Source: Ctenosaura bakeri
Taxonomy: Eukaryota > Chordata > Lepidosauria > Squamata > Iguanidae
DNA length: 64,000 nt
Direction: 5' to 3'
Assembly: GCA_948474755.1 (NCBI GenBank)
Contig: CAOLHI010002145.1
Span: 310,001-374,000, forward strand
The position numbers were made by a program, and so were the translations under genes. Positions 14,101 to 23,540 of the stretch are shown piece after piece (positions within the stretch are counted from its first letter, which is position 1; each line of letters opens with the position of its first letter). Below the pieces are notes generated by a model. The model worked only from the letters and a program-made list of their open reading frames with translations, was not told where the DNA came from and made no database searches.

Positions 14101-17100
14101 AACCACAGAAGTGGCCCTGTGGGCTGCCTGCAACCTGGAAGCCACACTTTTCCACCCCTAATCTTAGGTGGTGCAGACTGAAGCCCCTCCTGTAATTGCA
14201 AATCCCAGGATTCCATAGGATGTTGAATGTGGGATAACAATGTTATAACAAGTCTAGTACAAAAATGGCCCGAGTGTCCCTCAGTTTCTCGTGGTACGGT
14301 CTCCAAAGCTTTTTCCTGATTAAAATGAATGTCTTACCACATTTGTTGTGTGTTCTTTCAGGTATTGCACTGTATATACATCCAATTTATTTTCAGAAAA
14401 TTATGGTTTGATTCAAGCACTTTGCCTTGGCTGATTTTGGATTCAGCTGGGTATGGCAACCCCCTTCTGACTGGACTGCTTTAGATTCCACCAGTCTCAG
14501 AAACTGGGAAACTGTGCCTCTTGCAGTCCCTGCTGCTAAAGTTGCCTGGTGTGCAATCTCTTGTTAGCTGCCATTTGATTTTTACAGCCAAACTACTTCT
14601 ATAGAACAATCCCAATATGAAAATGGCAATACAAACCTTTTCATGAAAAAAAATGGGTTGATTGTGGGATTTAAACAAAATCAATATTCAAATGTATGCA
14701 CTAAACAATAATAAAATTTACAATTAAACGGAAGTATTGCTTTCGAGACCAACCTATCCATTTTATAATCCATCAAATTAATTAAATTTATTTTCAGTAT
14801 CTGTCAGATTAATGGTGCACTAGAATTTTCCTAAGAAAAGCCAGTTCTAAACAAATAGCTTTTTAAAGCTGCTGAAAGCTCTAAATGATACTTTAGTTGG
14901 AACAGAGTTCAACAGATTTGAAGCTGCTGCCAAGAAGTCCCTCCAGCTTTGTCCTCTGATCTAATTGCTTCCACTGGTGGCACTCAAGCGGGGCCTCTGA
15001 GACTGATAATGTGTAGCCACATTCATCTGAGTAGTGGTGATCCCTCTTTTTGTATCAATCCATATAAATTAGGGCTTGAAAGATCAATACCAGTACTTTG
15101 CATTGGTTCCAGAAGTTCATCAGCAATTAGTGTGACTGGTTCAATAACTGCTGAAATCAACCTGCCACCACCACCACCATCCTGAGAACTGCATTTCACA
15201 CCACTTGAAATTTCTGAGCTGTTTTGTCTATCTAGAGCACATCATAGTTAGCCTAGCCTGGACATCACTAGTACAAAAGCAAGAAGAGTCATTGCTTCAT
15301 ACAGGATCTTGGCCGACATAGTGGCTTAATCTGATAAAAGGTGCCAATTTTCATCCTGTTGCCTCCCTATGTCTTGAAGTGCACTAGATATGATGGCATG
15401 CCACATCTATGTCCTATTTTCAAGTATTTTCAACCATTTAAAAAAAAACTCGTTAATTTGGTTTACTGGAAGTTGATGTTTCTTGGAGGGTAGGTAATCC
15501 AAACAGCTTTATTTGTTGGGTTGGGGTTAGTGCCATGTTAGCTGCTTTTCCCGTTGAAAAATGCCTGAGATTTTTTTTTAACTTTTGGAGGGAATTTAGG
15601 AGTTACCAGGATGGCATTGAAACTGGCAAACTGGAATTTGGGGAATTCAGGTGGCCTGCAGAATGTATTTCCTGTAACTTTGGTCTAAAGCCTTTGAAAG
15701 GTCCAGGAAAACCAATAGGGTTGCACTCATTCCTTTCTGAAGTCATCCACCAGTTTTTCCGTAAATGCCTCACCACTATTTCCAAAGAAGATATAGAGAT
15801 TGTATTTTCTTTGAGACAGGCATTCGACTTGAATCTTGAGATGTTGCCGTAGCTCTAAGGTTAATGAATAAGTTTAAACATTTGCATGATCATAATACAT
15901 GACTTTATTCTTTGGGCGCTAAAAATGTGAAAGATCCCTATAAAATTACAATTTTATGTTACATATGAAAAGTGTGTGAAAGAATCGGGGTGGGGGGAGA
16001 GAATATGGTGCCATAACCAAGGGTGGGCTTTAGCAGCATTGGGGAACCTGGGCATTGTCTGTAGCCCCTGAGGGTTCTGTATTTGACTCCAGGTTTCTCC
16101 TGCTGTTGTATATGAATAGTGATTAAAGATAAAAGGGTATTTAAAGATCCGGAGGCTGTGGTAGAGAACTGAGCTATGCTTTACATAGCCGTTTCCATAG
16201 TCACTATGGAGTAGTGGAAGAGTGAACATTTAGCAAGACATTCTGTTGGTAAAATAGGTTGAAGATTTTCAAGAAAAGTAATAGCATGCAAAGCTGGAAT
16301 AGACCAAAATCTACAGAAGGCTGTTTCCATTATCTGTTTCCTAAACTCTATTATAGATGCAGTGTTTAACACCCACTCTTCACTCTTTCCCTTAAATTCC
16401 ACGTGCATCTTTTATTGTGAAGCACAACAGAAGCTTCATTTTTGCAGCCAAACAGGGCCAGCCCCCCCGCCCCAATTTTGGCAGAGTGAAGCAGTTACCT
16501 CAAGTAGCAGAGCCTCAAAAGTGCAGATGGTAGAGTTACAGCAAGCTAGTAGCTATCCCCCTCCATTGGAAAATTCAGTCTGTCCTGCATCCTCTAAACT
16601 AGGCTGCTCCCCTCAGAGGATGCGGAGGATGCGGAGGATGCAGTGCCCTCAGTACTGAGTTAAGATTCAATTGCTGTTCATCATCTTATATAGATGGATG
16701 GAAGGAAAGCCATCTTGTCCTTGGCCCCAGGCAGCAAAACATATTGGGTCACCTCTACTGCTGAACAGCTTTAAAGTGCCAAGACATATGAGAGGGCTTG
16801 AGGGCAAACTGGGGCCCTTTCCACAACTTACCTGCGTCCCATGCAGTTGCATGGGGATCACGCGAGCAGCCTCTTCCGTGAGGCTTTCGTGTCCCTGCTG
16901 CTTCTGCTCTGCAGGAGCTGCGTGAGGGCTCTGCCTCTTCCTTCTGCAGTGCAGCCAGGTATTTTCCCAGGCTGCGCTGGGGGAAGAAGCATGAAGGCCA
17001 TGACTCCAGAGCTCCGCACGCAAAGTAAGTGCATATGGGGCCCTGGAACAATGTGTGATCACACACCATTTTCGGCTAAGAGCCGAAAATGATATAGTGT

Positions 17101-20100
17101 GTGATCAGCACCTGCCAGCCCCAGCAGCGTTGCGTGATTGCGAGGACATCATCTGAAACACTCCTTGCAATCTCATGATGCTCCGGGGGCCCTTTTGCAT
17201 GACAAATGCCATGCGAAAAGGGCCTGGGATACCACCAGAAGGTTTGGCAGGAAGTTTAAAGTGCCCTGAATTTTATTATCTCTATAGTTTACATGATTTT
17301 AAAGTAGATGATGAAGACATCAAAAATTTTCTGTATCTTGTTCCAGTCATTATTCAAAATGGAGACTACAGTCAAGAAATCAGAGGCAAGGTAAGTCCTG
17401 GAAAGACAGTTTTGAAGGAACTGGGTAAAATCCTCAAGTGTAAAGATACATCATTAAATTCCACAGTCAAATAATTCCTGCCATAGTATATCTGTTTTCT
17501 ATGTGTCATTAGGAAAACTGGACAGTAAAGAAAGATGACAGGAAGAAAATAAACTCATTTAAAATGTGGTGTGGAAGGAAAGTTGTGTGGATACTGTGGA
17601 CTGCCAAAAAAGGAAATAAATGGATTCGAGAGCAATCCTGAACTCGCCTCAGAAACCATAATGACTAAACTGATGCTATTGTACTTTGACTATATCATAA
17701 AACAACATGACTTATTGGAAAAGATGATGCTCAATAAAATGGAAGGCAGTAGGGAAAGAGGAAGGCCACATTATGGATGGATTGCTTCAGTAAACAATCC
17801 AATGGCCTGAGACTGCAAGAACTGAGCAGGCCATATTGATATGGATATGGGTTCTTGGAAATCTCTTGTTCATAAAGTTGCCATAAGTTGAAGCTGATGG
17901 ATAGCAAATTACAATAGCCCAAGTAGGGAGGAGCACTTTATACCCATATGGTGTAAAATACCTGCTCTAGGGATATGATTCTGCCTGCTTGATCTTGTCC
18001 TTTTTTCCTTCTTACACACAAAACTGATATCCAGGGTTGAACTTCAGCAGTTAAGGTATTCAGTGACAGATTCCTCCTGTTGCCCTGATATCTGTTGTCA
18101 GTTACCTCTAGAGAAGGGCAACTGACAGGGTCAAAAGTCTGAAAAGCAAAACCCCATGAGGAATGGCTTAGGGAGATGGATATGATTAGCTTGGAGAAGA
18201 GAAGATTGAGTGGTGACATGATAGCCACCCTTAAATATATGAAGAAATACCATATAGAAGATGGATCAAGATTGTTTTCTGCTGCTCCAGAGACCAGAAT
18301 GTGAGCCAATGGACTCAAATTACAAGTAAAGAGATACCACCTAAACATTAAGAGGAACTTGTTGATGGTTAAGAGCTGTTGAACAGACTGCATCAGAGAG
18401 TGGTGGAATCTCCTCCCTTGGAGGTTTTTAAACAGAGGTTGGACTGGTGTCCTTCAGAGGTTCTTTAACTCTGTATTCCAGGATGGCAGTGGTTTCAGCT
18501 GTGGTCCCTTCACTCTCTGTGATTCTGAGTAGCATGATCAAATTACGATATTGAGCACCTGGTCTTCTGAGGGTTTGCTTAGCTATTTATCTCCATGGTC
18601 AATCCATAAAGGAATTTAAGGGGGAGAGACAGTTGGCATTGTGACCTCTAATTCTGAGCCTGCATGCCTCAGAATCTCCACACAATTTTCACAGTGGTTT
18701 ACAAAGTTAACTTCGTTTCATATTCTGCACTGAAGAAATAGGCTATTCGGAAATGCTTTTCAGAGCAACTGTTTTCACTTTAAGGGTTACTATGCTTCCG
18801 TCCAAAAGGATTTCATTTGTGCTTTTACATGTCAAGTACTTTTTTAAAATATTTTGAGCATCCATGTAGAGGTGGAGCAAGGGAGAGGGAGAGGACCTAT
18901 TTCTTTTCTGAAATACATTGAAGTTGCTATTTTTGATTTTCTTGCCTGAAGCTGAGTTGCCGTCACAACTATTCTCAAGAAATGTTCTTCTATTGTGAAA
19001 ACCTCTTTTGTACATAGACAAACTTCTGAACAGTTTTTTTTCCTGAGCAATAGCCCTTGGTATTGCAGCAGCTCAGTGAATATGTGCTTTCTAGCCTGGT
19101 AATTATTTCAGCTGAGTTCTCTCTGACAAGAAACATAGCATTTTTGACAACACAGCTGATGACATTTCATCTCAAAAAGTCAGAAAAATGTTTTAGAAGA
19201 AATGCAGCATTTAAACAACAACGTGGGAGCTATTGATGAAATGGACATTGTCCATGAAAACCTATGCTAGCATTAATATGATTGTCTTTTAAGGTGTCAC
19301 AAAATTCCCTTTCTTTCCCCCATAAAAATGCTTTAGCTTGAACTTGGTATCCTCCTCAAACATATTTGATTCCTTAGTTACGTTTTACTCTTTCTCTGGC
19401 ATACTTAAATTCTCTTACCATGTTAGCTGCTTTGGGTCCCATATTGGAAGAAAGGTAGGGTATAAAACAAAGAAACAAACATCCTTACAGCAACCTTTTG
19501 ATGTAGGTCAGGTTGACAGAGAATGACTGGTCCAAGGTCATCCAGTATATTTCAGGGCTCAGTAAGGAATTGAACTGGATCTCCATAGTGTCAGTCCAAA
19601 ACCGTATGCATTACACAACACTGGTTCTTATACATATGGAATTGGACTCTGAATTAGCCATGCATAGGCAGCTAGACTAACATGTCCCACTGATTCCACA
19701 GGGCTTGTCCCATGATATTTTAAACATGACCAAATCTGGATCCAAACTATTGTGTTATCTTGTCAGTGGAAAGGTAAATTATTACTGTTTTACTTCTTTT
19801 GTCAGTGTAAAGGGCATTCAGAATGAATCAACTAGTCTTTGATTCTTAACCATTAAATGGCTTCTACTATTCCCCTTCAGCAAACATACTCTGTTCAAAA
19901 TAATCTGTTTTGTTATAGGACCACATTTTTTATCACTTCATGAGAGTCAGTTCCATTAAAAAAGTATTTCATCTTAAATACATTATGATTTATAGAAAGA
20001 TGGTATGCAAAGTGCTTTGAGCCTTCAGAAAATATGCTCAGGGTTACATGCAAGCACAGTCATATTTAAAATAGATTCACTGAAATCAATGGGACTTGTC

Positions 20101-23100
20101 TTAATTGTAACTAACTTGTGTCTATTGGTTTCAATGGATCTTCATATAGGATCCAGTCCTATATGATTTTAAACATTATTTGTTAGATAGGAGACAGAGT
20201 TTGGCAAAGAACTAATATTGATGAAATAGAGAAGAGTTGCTTGTCTAAAGTAAACAAATGTAATAACATAGATTTTTTTTAAAAAAAGCAGTATCTTTGT
20301 TTTGTTTTTAAAATGGAGAAAAACTAACTTTGACAAACAAGCTGGCAAATTGTATTCTAGCAGCTAAACGTGCAGTCTTTGTATTCTTTGGCTCAGACGC
20401 TATAGATGATATATTCAAGTGTAAATTGCTGTCTTTCCTGCATATGTGTTTTTAAGGTTGTTGCACGAAAAGGTATTTAGTACTTCCTTGCATAATGACA
20501 TCCCCTTGTGCACAATCAACCTGCTATATGCTGGAGTGTACCTAGTAGCCAGGTGGTAGATTAGCAGTTTTAGGGAACACCCAGGCAGCATTTCATTATG
20601 GTTTTATAGCTGGAAATCCAGAGATGATGTCATTTTCCTGTAGTGGTGGGGGACATCCTTCTGTTGGATTGTCCTTTCCCTTTGCTCTGATGGGCAGGAA
20701 AATAAACCTGTGAGGTTTAAGCTGTCCTCTGTAGTGGAATGGAATGGAAATAGATGGAACAAGCCTGCTGCCTCTAGAGCCAATAGCTCCCAAGTCAAAA
20801 AGTTCTATTCATTTCTTCAGAATATCATGAAGGAACCATAAGAACCTTTTGTGGACATACCTGAGTCATCATTGGTTGCCCGTTCCCTTTATACCAAGGA
20901 TGGGGAGGACACACCAAAATCCCAGGAGGGCTAAGGCAGAAGGTGTGTGGTGCTTCCTTTCTATTTATTCGATCCCCCTTGGCTGTTTTCATTATGGCAT
21001 GCACCTTATGCCTCTGGGCCAAACAGTTCCTGGGCCAAACCTGGATCCAATTGGCTTATTTTCCCGCTCATCTGGGCAAGTGAGTGGGACAACCCACCAG
21101 AAGGCTGTCTTTCTACCACTACAGAAAACATCTAACTTCTACTGCACTTTAATTCTGTCCTTCAGACCACTGGCTTCAAACTATATCAGTTGCAAACATA
21201 TGTTTTGGTTAGGAACATCTGCCACCTAATGGGGAAAAAAGGATATAACAGATTTCTAACACATGGACACATTTAAATGAATAACAATTAATTTATGCAT
21301 TTTCTTCTTCTTCTTCTTTTTCAAAAAAAACAAAACCTGATGTGCATACCCATAAGGTGTCATTAGTATGCATGCTGCATTTCAGGTGCCTAGTTCGTGG
21401 TGTTAGAACAAAGGGTCACACTCCCATCTTCTATTATTATATTATATTAAAGGAAGCTGAACTACAAAGGAAACTGTGTTATGCTTTGAGTTCCAGATTT
21501 GTTATGGAAACAATGACATTTTATTATCCATCCTGAACGATCATTTTAAGAATCAGTGTGCCATTTCATAACCTTTTCTGTTCTCATGCTTGTAATTCCT
21601 TACACATGCTGCTGTTCCTTCTTTCTGTATACTGTTTTCATCTACTCTCAATGGCGTAACCTGTACTAGCTTCTAAATTATGCGTATTGGAACATTTTCA
21701 AAGATTTCAAAAAAGGGATATTTAATAGAGTATTTAAGCTTACAATGAGTGTGGTTCTACCTAGTGTGGAAGATCTTCAGCACAAGAAGTTCTTGTCTTG
21801 TTAAGTGGTATGGATGAACAGAAATGCAATAAAATTTTTTAGATGCAAAGGCACTCGGGTTGAGATGTTATTATTCCAATGGGATAGCTGTGCATGGGCC
21901 AGAGACCAATCTCCCCCAACACCCCCTGTGACTTGCAGCTCACACTGAAATTTGCCAAAATACCTTGTTTTTCCTCAGTTTCTCCTTGAGATGGTGACTA
22001 AAAGAAATATCACCTGGCTGCTTGTCTATGTTTGGAAGGAGAAGCAGAGAGAAAATAAGGTATTTGGGAGAGGGTGAGGTTCTGAGGGGTTGTGGAAGGT
22101 TGTTGACGGTTTTTTTTTATATTTTTGCACACATTTAAGAGACTACATGTCCAATTTTTGAGCAATTTTCAAAACTGTGGCAAACATTTTAAAAAATGTT
22201 GAGAAGGCGATTTGGGGGACTGGTGAAGCACTTCAAGAGCCACAAAAGTGTGATCCAAGGACCCCATGTGGCCGATGAGCCACACTTCTCTCACCCCTGC
22301 TCTGTACAGAAAGAATCTCTCTCTCTCTTCCTCCCCTTCCCCTCCTCTTCCCCCACCCCCAACCCCATGTATGAAACTTTTGTGGCACTTCCTGTGGAGA
22401 ATGGAAACAGCAGCACCTATGAGAATGTTCAAAGACTATTCCAAAAGAAATTATCAATAAAATGATTGTCACATAGAAAGCACGTGGAGTCTCTCTACAA
22501 CGAAAAAGCTATCTCTACCTGGTAGGTAAAGCAAAGGAAAACAAAGGAAAAAGATCCTGCTTTCTACAGCTATTCACTGACTTCTTCAAGTGCAAGATTA
22601 CAAAGGTCTTTGCTTCCATTTTTTTTATTTCACCACTGTGCAAAGAAAGAGATCATTTTATCTTAAACATGTCTATCTGCTAAAAAAAATAGATTATAAT
22701 GAAGTAAAACAAGATTGGAAAAAAAAAAGAAACCAATAAATCTTAAATACAAGCAGAATTCATGCTGTAGTGCTGAGAAATGGGAAAAATGGTGCCCAGC
22801 ATGATAATTGTTGAAATACTAACAAAATAGGAATGCAACTGAAATCCATGGTTCTTTTCCTGCGTCACCATGAGAAATCTGTTGCTTATGAACAACAAAA
22901 CAGCTCCTCTCTAATTCAACAATGGAACAAATCATGTACTGTAGACATATACTCACCAAAAAATGCCATAGCAAAACCTTCGGTCACACAGCCAACTCTG
23001 CCCAGGTTGTAATACCCAACAGCGTTTGTTTCTACGTTCAGACTTCCTCCTAACAAAGCTGCTCCAAGGTCTGCTATAGCTAAATTAACCAGGGAATAAT

Positions 23101-23284
23101 TGATGGGCTGCCGAAGCTGTCTGTACTTTATAGTTACTGCAATGACAGTTGTATTCAAAATTACTGACAAAGTGCAAGATGTTGCCATAATAATTGCTAT
23201 AATAGTATAACCAATACGGGGCATCAAGACCACTCGTACTGTGGTTGCATTCATTGACGAAGTGCTGGTGTCCAAAGTATCCAT
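2041..23284 (-). CDS. parapinopsin: Parapinopsin gene, complete, four coding exons (join 23284-22957, 7417-7089, 4407-4165, 2178-2041)
   Basis: Non-visual opsin of pineal and parietal-eye photoreceptors: a retinal-binding seven-helix receptor in the photoreceptor membrane; family members are typically UV-sensitive, bistable and couple to transducin-type G proteins (known for the family). The four exons join in phase (1, 0, 0) into 1038 bp, 345 residues, close to known parapinopsins. Seen in the protein: sequon N12; MPRIGYTI near residue 21; C99 and C176 (disulfide pair); E102 (bovine 113) and E170 (bovine 181); D123-R124-A125 at the DRY site; CWLP at 252-255; K284 (bovine K296) for the Schiff base; NPIIY at 290-294; tail cysteines 304, 308 and 311 as possible palmitoylation sites. 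E102 argues against parietopsin, which has Gln there. All six splice sites are GT-AG and no stop interrupts the frame. Introns are 15.5, 2.7 and 2.0 kb and rich in repeats. Confidence 0.95.
2179..4164 (-). other. parapinopsin: Parapinopsin intron 3
   Basis: GT-AG intron of 1986 bp, AT-rich. I see no recognisable repeat family or second gene in it; the short open frames here show no family signature. Confidence 0.85.
4165..4407 (-). CDS. parapinopsin: Parapinopsin coding exon 3 (residues 220-300, ICL3, TM6, TM7)
   Basis: Acceptor AACCAG precedes GTTGCTAAAG; the donor is AAGCAG|GTGAGT. The 243 bp (81 codons, phase 0 at both ends) encode cytoplasmic loop 3, TM6 with the CWLPY motif and TM7 with retinal lysine K284 in MAKSSTFYNPIIY. 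MNKQ at the end of TM7 leads directly into helix 8 in exon 4. Confidence 0.95.
4836..5185 (-). mobile_element. CR1 LINE 3' fragment, minus strand
   Basis: On the plus strand it starts with atagaatcatagagttggaa and gaccacaggggccatccagt, the reverse complement of the amniote CR1 3' end (ATTCTATG-type terminus). It continues with the usual text of the non-LTR 3' region (cactccaaggcagcacattc, acatgacatcccctcaaata). 5'-truncated; lies in intron 2 of the opsin gene. Confidence 0.85.
5250..5717. mobile_element. pogo/Tigger-like MITE, copy A
   Basis: Starts cagttggccctccaca and ends with its imperfect reverse complement tgtggagggccagcc. TA dinucleotides flank both ends (5248-5249 and 5718-5719), as expected for Tc1/mariner-pogo elements. 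No transposase is seen; about 468 bp. Shares termini with copies at 27064, 38858 and 54346. Confidence 0.7.
5960..6300 (+). repeat. Probable LINE-derived remnant
   Basis: Contains ttccagagccttggagca, gagaaggccctcttctgtgt and aagggcctcttctgaggatc, phrases I recognise from reptile non-LTR 3' regions. A similar stretch lies near 61780-61930 in the other orientation. The family assignment is uncertain. Confidence 0.4.
7089..7417 (-). CDS. parapinopsin: Parapinopsin coding exon 2 (residues 110-219, TM3 to TM5)
   Basis: Acceptor TTACAG immediately precedes GCATCG, which completes Gly110. The donor is CAG|GTACCT. The 329 bp encode the rest of TM3, cytoplasmic loop 2, TM4, extracellular loop 2 and TM5. 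Loop 2 carries GYQMEGVMTSCAPDWY, with E170 (bovine 181) and C176. This matches the parapinopsin loop as I remember it from catfish more closely than pinopsin, VA opsin or parietopsin. At the DRY position the sequence is DRA (123-125), an unusual change. An L1 insertion lies only about 175 bp upstream of this exon's acceptor. Confidence 0.95.
7593..9121 (+). mobile_element. 5'-truncated LINE-1 insertion with target-site duplications
   Basis: The 16-base flank aatgacattcctttcc is present at 7593-7608 and again at 9106-9121. Between them lies about 1.5 kb of AT-rich L1: the C-terminal part of ORF2 on the plus strand, a short 3' untranslated region and an A-rich tail ending about 9105. The element is antisense to the opsin gene, in intron 1 about 175 bp from the exon 2 acceptor. 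The perfect duplication and unbroken frame suggest recent insertion. Confidence 0.93.
7610..8674 (+). CDS. L1 ORF2 C-terminal fragment (after the reverse transcriptase)
   Basis: An open frame runs from the 5' junction of the L1 insertion to the stop at 8672-8674, about 354 codons; the first internal ATG is at 7703. The peptide has the motifs of the L1 ORF2p C-terminal region: NPFI..IEIW near the start, then FPINLREI, then YLTPVKLN before a cysteine/histidine-rich block (CWRGCQEIGTYMHMWWNC near 8217-8275). In typical L1 this block reads CWRC; here the second Cys is displaced by one residue (CWRGC). The endonuclease and polymerase domains are absent, so it cannot mobilise itself. It has no start codon of its own and is not a host gene. 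Confidence 0.85.
   Translation: MENPFIKNIIEIWKKNKRKLIPNISILTPIVMMEKFPINLREIIEKEIKKQKIYRLKEWMKIMINKDRMKERLQETKISWFNYIQLEQWTKSMKRYVKDFKEYTKFEQIIIQRENMQENEILKGITSEIYKILAKEQEEDFLRKIWEEEIVQNIDIQEWRKIWKQRHLKKLSIRIKENYYKLVWKWYLTPVKLNQIDEKYSRLCWRGCQEIGTYMHMWWNCNKIMEFWQKVFKEIKEIIGADIPVCPNIALLSIYDKVECTQVKKELITNLLTAARLIIAKKWKANEKFQIEEWYNEVWKIAINDKLTCRIRFMKGLVKGNDFEEIWKIFLDKVLKRDSNTTLSKEEWQFWKVD
9915..9949. repeat. Perfect hairpin, 15-bp stem, 5-nt loop
   Basis: The arm atcggctgtctgcaa (9915-9929) is followed by loop gtcta and the exact reverse complement ttgcagacagccgat (9935-9949). Single-copy as far as I can see in this window. Confidence 0.85.
11358..11675. mobile_element. Possible hAT-like MITE
   Basis: Left end cagggccatagctacagagg and right end ccccccagctacactgctg are imperfect inverted repeats of a cag...tagctac...gggg type common in reptile hAT elements. 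No matching target duplication is seen. Confidence 0.35.
12230..13096 (+). pseudogene. Bov-B (RTE clade) LINE reverse transcriptase remnant
   Basis: Translating in shifting frames gives recognisable Bov-B polymerase pieces in order: a GTDGI-type motif near 12285, a YTFQSSRKGK-like piece near 12410, HAIKVMLKILQQR near 12480, DVQAEFRKGG near 12550 and LRYADG-like text near 12930. Many stops and frameshifts break it. It ends at the insertion point of the palindromic MITE at 13100. Confidence 0.8.
13100..13278. mobile_element. Palindromic MITE, copy 1, 3-bp duplication ATT
   Basis: The 179-bp element starts ggccatttccacactacact and ends with the near-complete reverse complement (gtgtaatgcagaaatggcc). 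Flanked by att at 13097-13099 and 13279-13281. The two halves pair over much of their length, through tcctatggaatcctgggg and its counterpart cctagaattccacaagatg. Confidence 0.8.
13588..13690. repeat. Fragment of a second tRNA-SINE family
   Basis: Contains gaacatatgaagctttttgg followed by ttttgactgacagtagctct and cctgggttt, the diverged counterpart of a reptile SINE whose 3' end (as reverse complement) reads gaagctgccttatactgact. Related copies lie at 35941, 41300 and 60620. Confidence 0.5.
14190..14270. mobile_element. Half of a palindromic MITE
   Basis: caaatcccaggattccatag, gatgttgaatgtgggataac and a terminal aaaaatggcc match the right half of the MITEs at 13100, 45835 and 48144. The left half is not recognisable. 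Confidence 0.55.
16614..16641 (+). repeat. Short tandem repeat, 9-bp unit x3
   Basis: Three consecutive copies of gaggatgcg (the last ending in cag) follow ctccccctca-type text. No gene here. Confidence 0.75.
17056..17107. repeat. Long hairpin within GC-rich segment
   Basis: Left arm tgatcacacaccattttcgg plus ct (17056-17077), loop aag, then right arm agccgaaaatgat...gtgtgatca (17081-17107) with a 5-nt bulge. It sits in a GC-rich stretch (about 16800-17230) that is probably a DNA-transposon remnant; a second hairpin (ggcccttttgcatg / catgcgaaaagggcc) follows at 17188-17224. Confidence 0.75.
17510..17915 (+). pseudogene. Bov-B LINE 3' end remnant
   Basis: Translation gives NSFKMWCGRKVVW, WTAKKGNKWI, NPELASETIMTKLML and GRPHYGWIAS, the C-terminal end of the Bov-B polymerase, broken by a frameshift near 17640. 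It then runs into gttgccataagttgaagctg, the terminal sequence that squamate SINEs share with Bov-B. Confidence 0.8.
18140..18535 (+). mobile_element. CR1 LINE 3' fragment
   Basis: Contains gaggaatggcttagggagat, agcttggagaagagaagatt, tgacatgatagccaccctta and agagagtggtggaatctcct in the order of the CR1 3' region. It ends near tcactctctgtgattctgag, a decayed CR1 terminus. Coding frames are broken. Confidence 0.8.
22205..22310. mobile_element. Probable hAT-derived repeat fragment
   Basis: ttcaagagccacaaaagtgt, ggccgatgagccacacttct and cacccctgctctg resemble a common vertebrate hAT remnant. Only one end is visible. Confidence 0.35.
22957..23284 (-). CDS. parapinopsin: Parapinopsin coding exon 1 (residues 1-110, N-terminus to start of TM3)
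   Basis: Start chosen at the ATG at 23284 because an in-frame TAA lies only nine bases upstream and the first residues (MDTLDT) precede the conserved MPRIGYTI block. The exon encodes the short extracellular N-terminus with one N-glycosylation sequon (N12), TM1, TM2 and the first extracellular loop, ending at FFG in early TM3. It contains C99 and the counterion-position glutamate E102 in the context GCVTEGF. The exon ends one base into the Gly110 codon at a strong donor (GTGAGT, read from 22956 downwards). Confidence 0.95.
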
Positions 23285-23344
23285 TTGTTGTTAGGATACC
23301 AAAATAAAATACTCTTTTTTTTTAATGCCTGTACTGCTCAAGCT

Positions 23345-23540
23345 TTGTCATTTTATGCTGTCTGTCAGTCCTCAGTCATCTTTTCTTTAGATGCCTATGA
23401 AATTGCCCTTCTCATTCAATATTTCCAGGGGCAGAAGGCATAGAATTCCTCGGATTAAACAACATTTAAAGTAAATCCTTAGATCCGGATTTCTTTGATC
23501 ATAATTCTCTCCTCTCCATTCCTTTTCTAATTAATCTAAC
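23345..23540 (-). promoter_or_regulatory. Candidate parapinopsin promoter: TATA-like box and CRX/OTX-type sites
   Basis: Read on the minus strand, a CATAAAA box lies at 23357-23351, about 70 bp upstream of the ATG. A TAATCC core (plus-strand ggatta, 23452-23457) lies about 168 bp upstream. A second TAATCT core is at 23532-23537 in the opposite orientation. TAATCC/TAATCT are the known CRX/OTX and pineal regulatory element cores of photoreceptor and pinealocyte genes. Short cores occur often by chance, so this is inference from motif plus position. Confidence 0.35.

Larger units (their letters stand above)
7418..22956 (-). other. parapinopsin: Parapinopsin intron 1 (15.5 kb)
   Basis: Bounded by donor GTGAGT (22956 downwards) and acceptor TTACAG (ending 7418). 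Repeat content is listed separately: L1, two Bov-B parts, CR1, SINE pieces, MITEs and hairpins. The stretches 9122-9900, 10000-11350, 14280-16790 and 18540-22200 show no element I can name and no credible exon in the gene's orientation. Confidence 0.85.

Noticed and set aside
15535..15852. 105-codon plus-strand frame with mixed composition
   Set aside because: No recognisable family, no convincing splice sites and no repeat match; treated as chance.
2041..23284. Parietopsin, pinopsin or VA opsin as identity of the opsin
   Set aside because: Parietopsin has Gln at the bovine 113 position, here Glu (E102). The loop GYQMEGVMTSCAPDWY and tail CLLCGRNP fit parapinopsin best.
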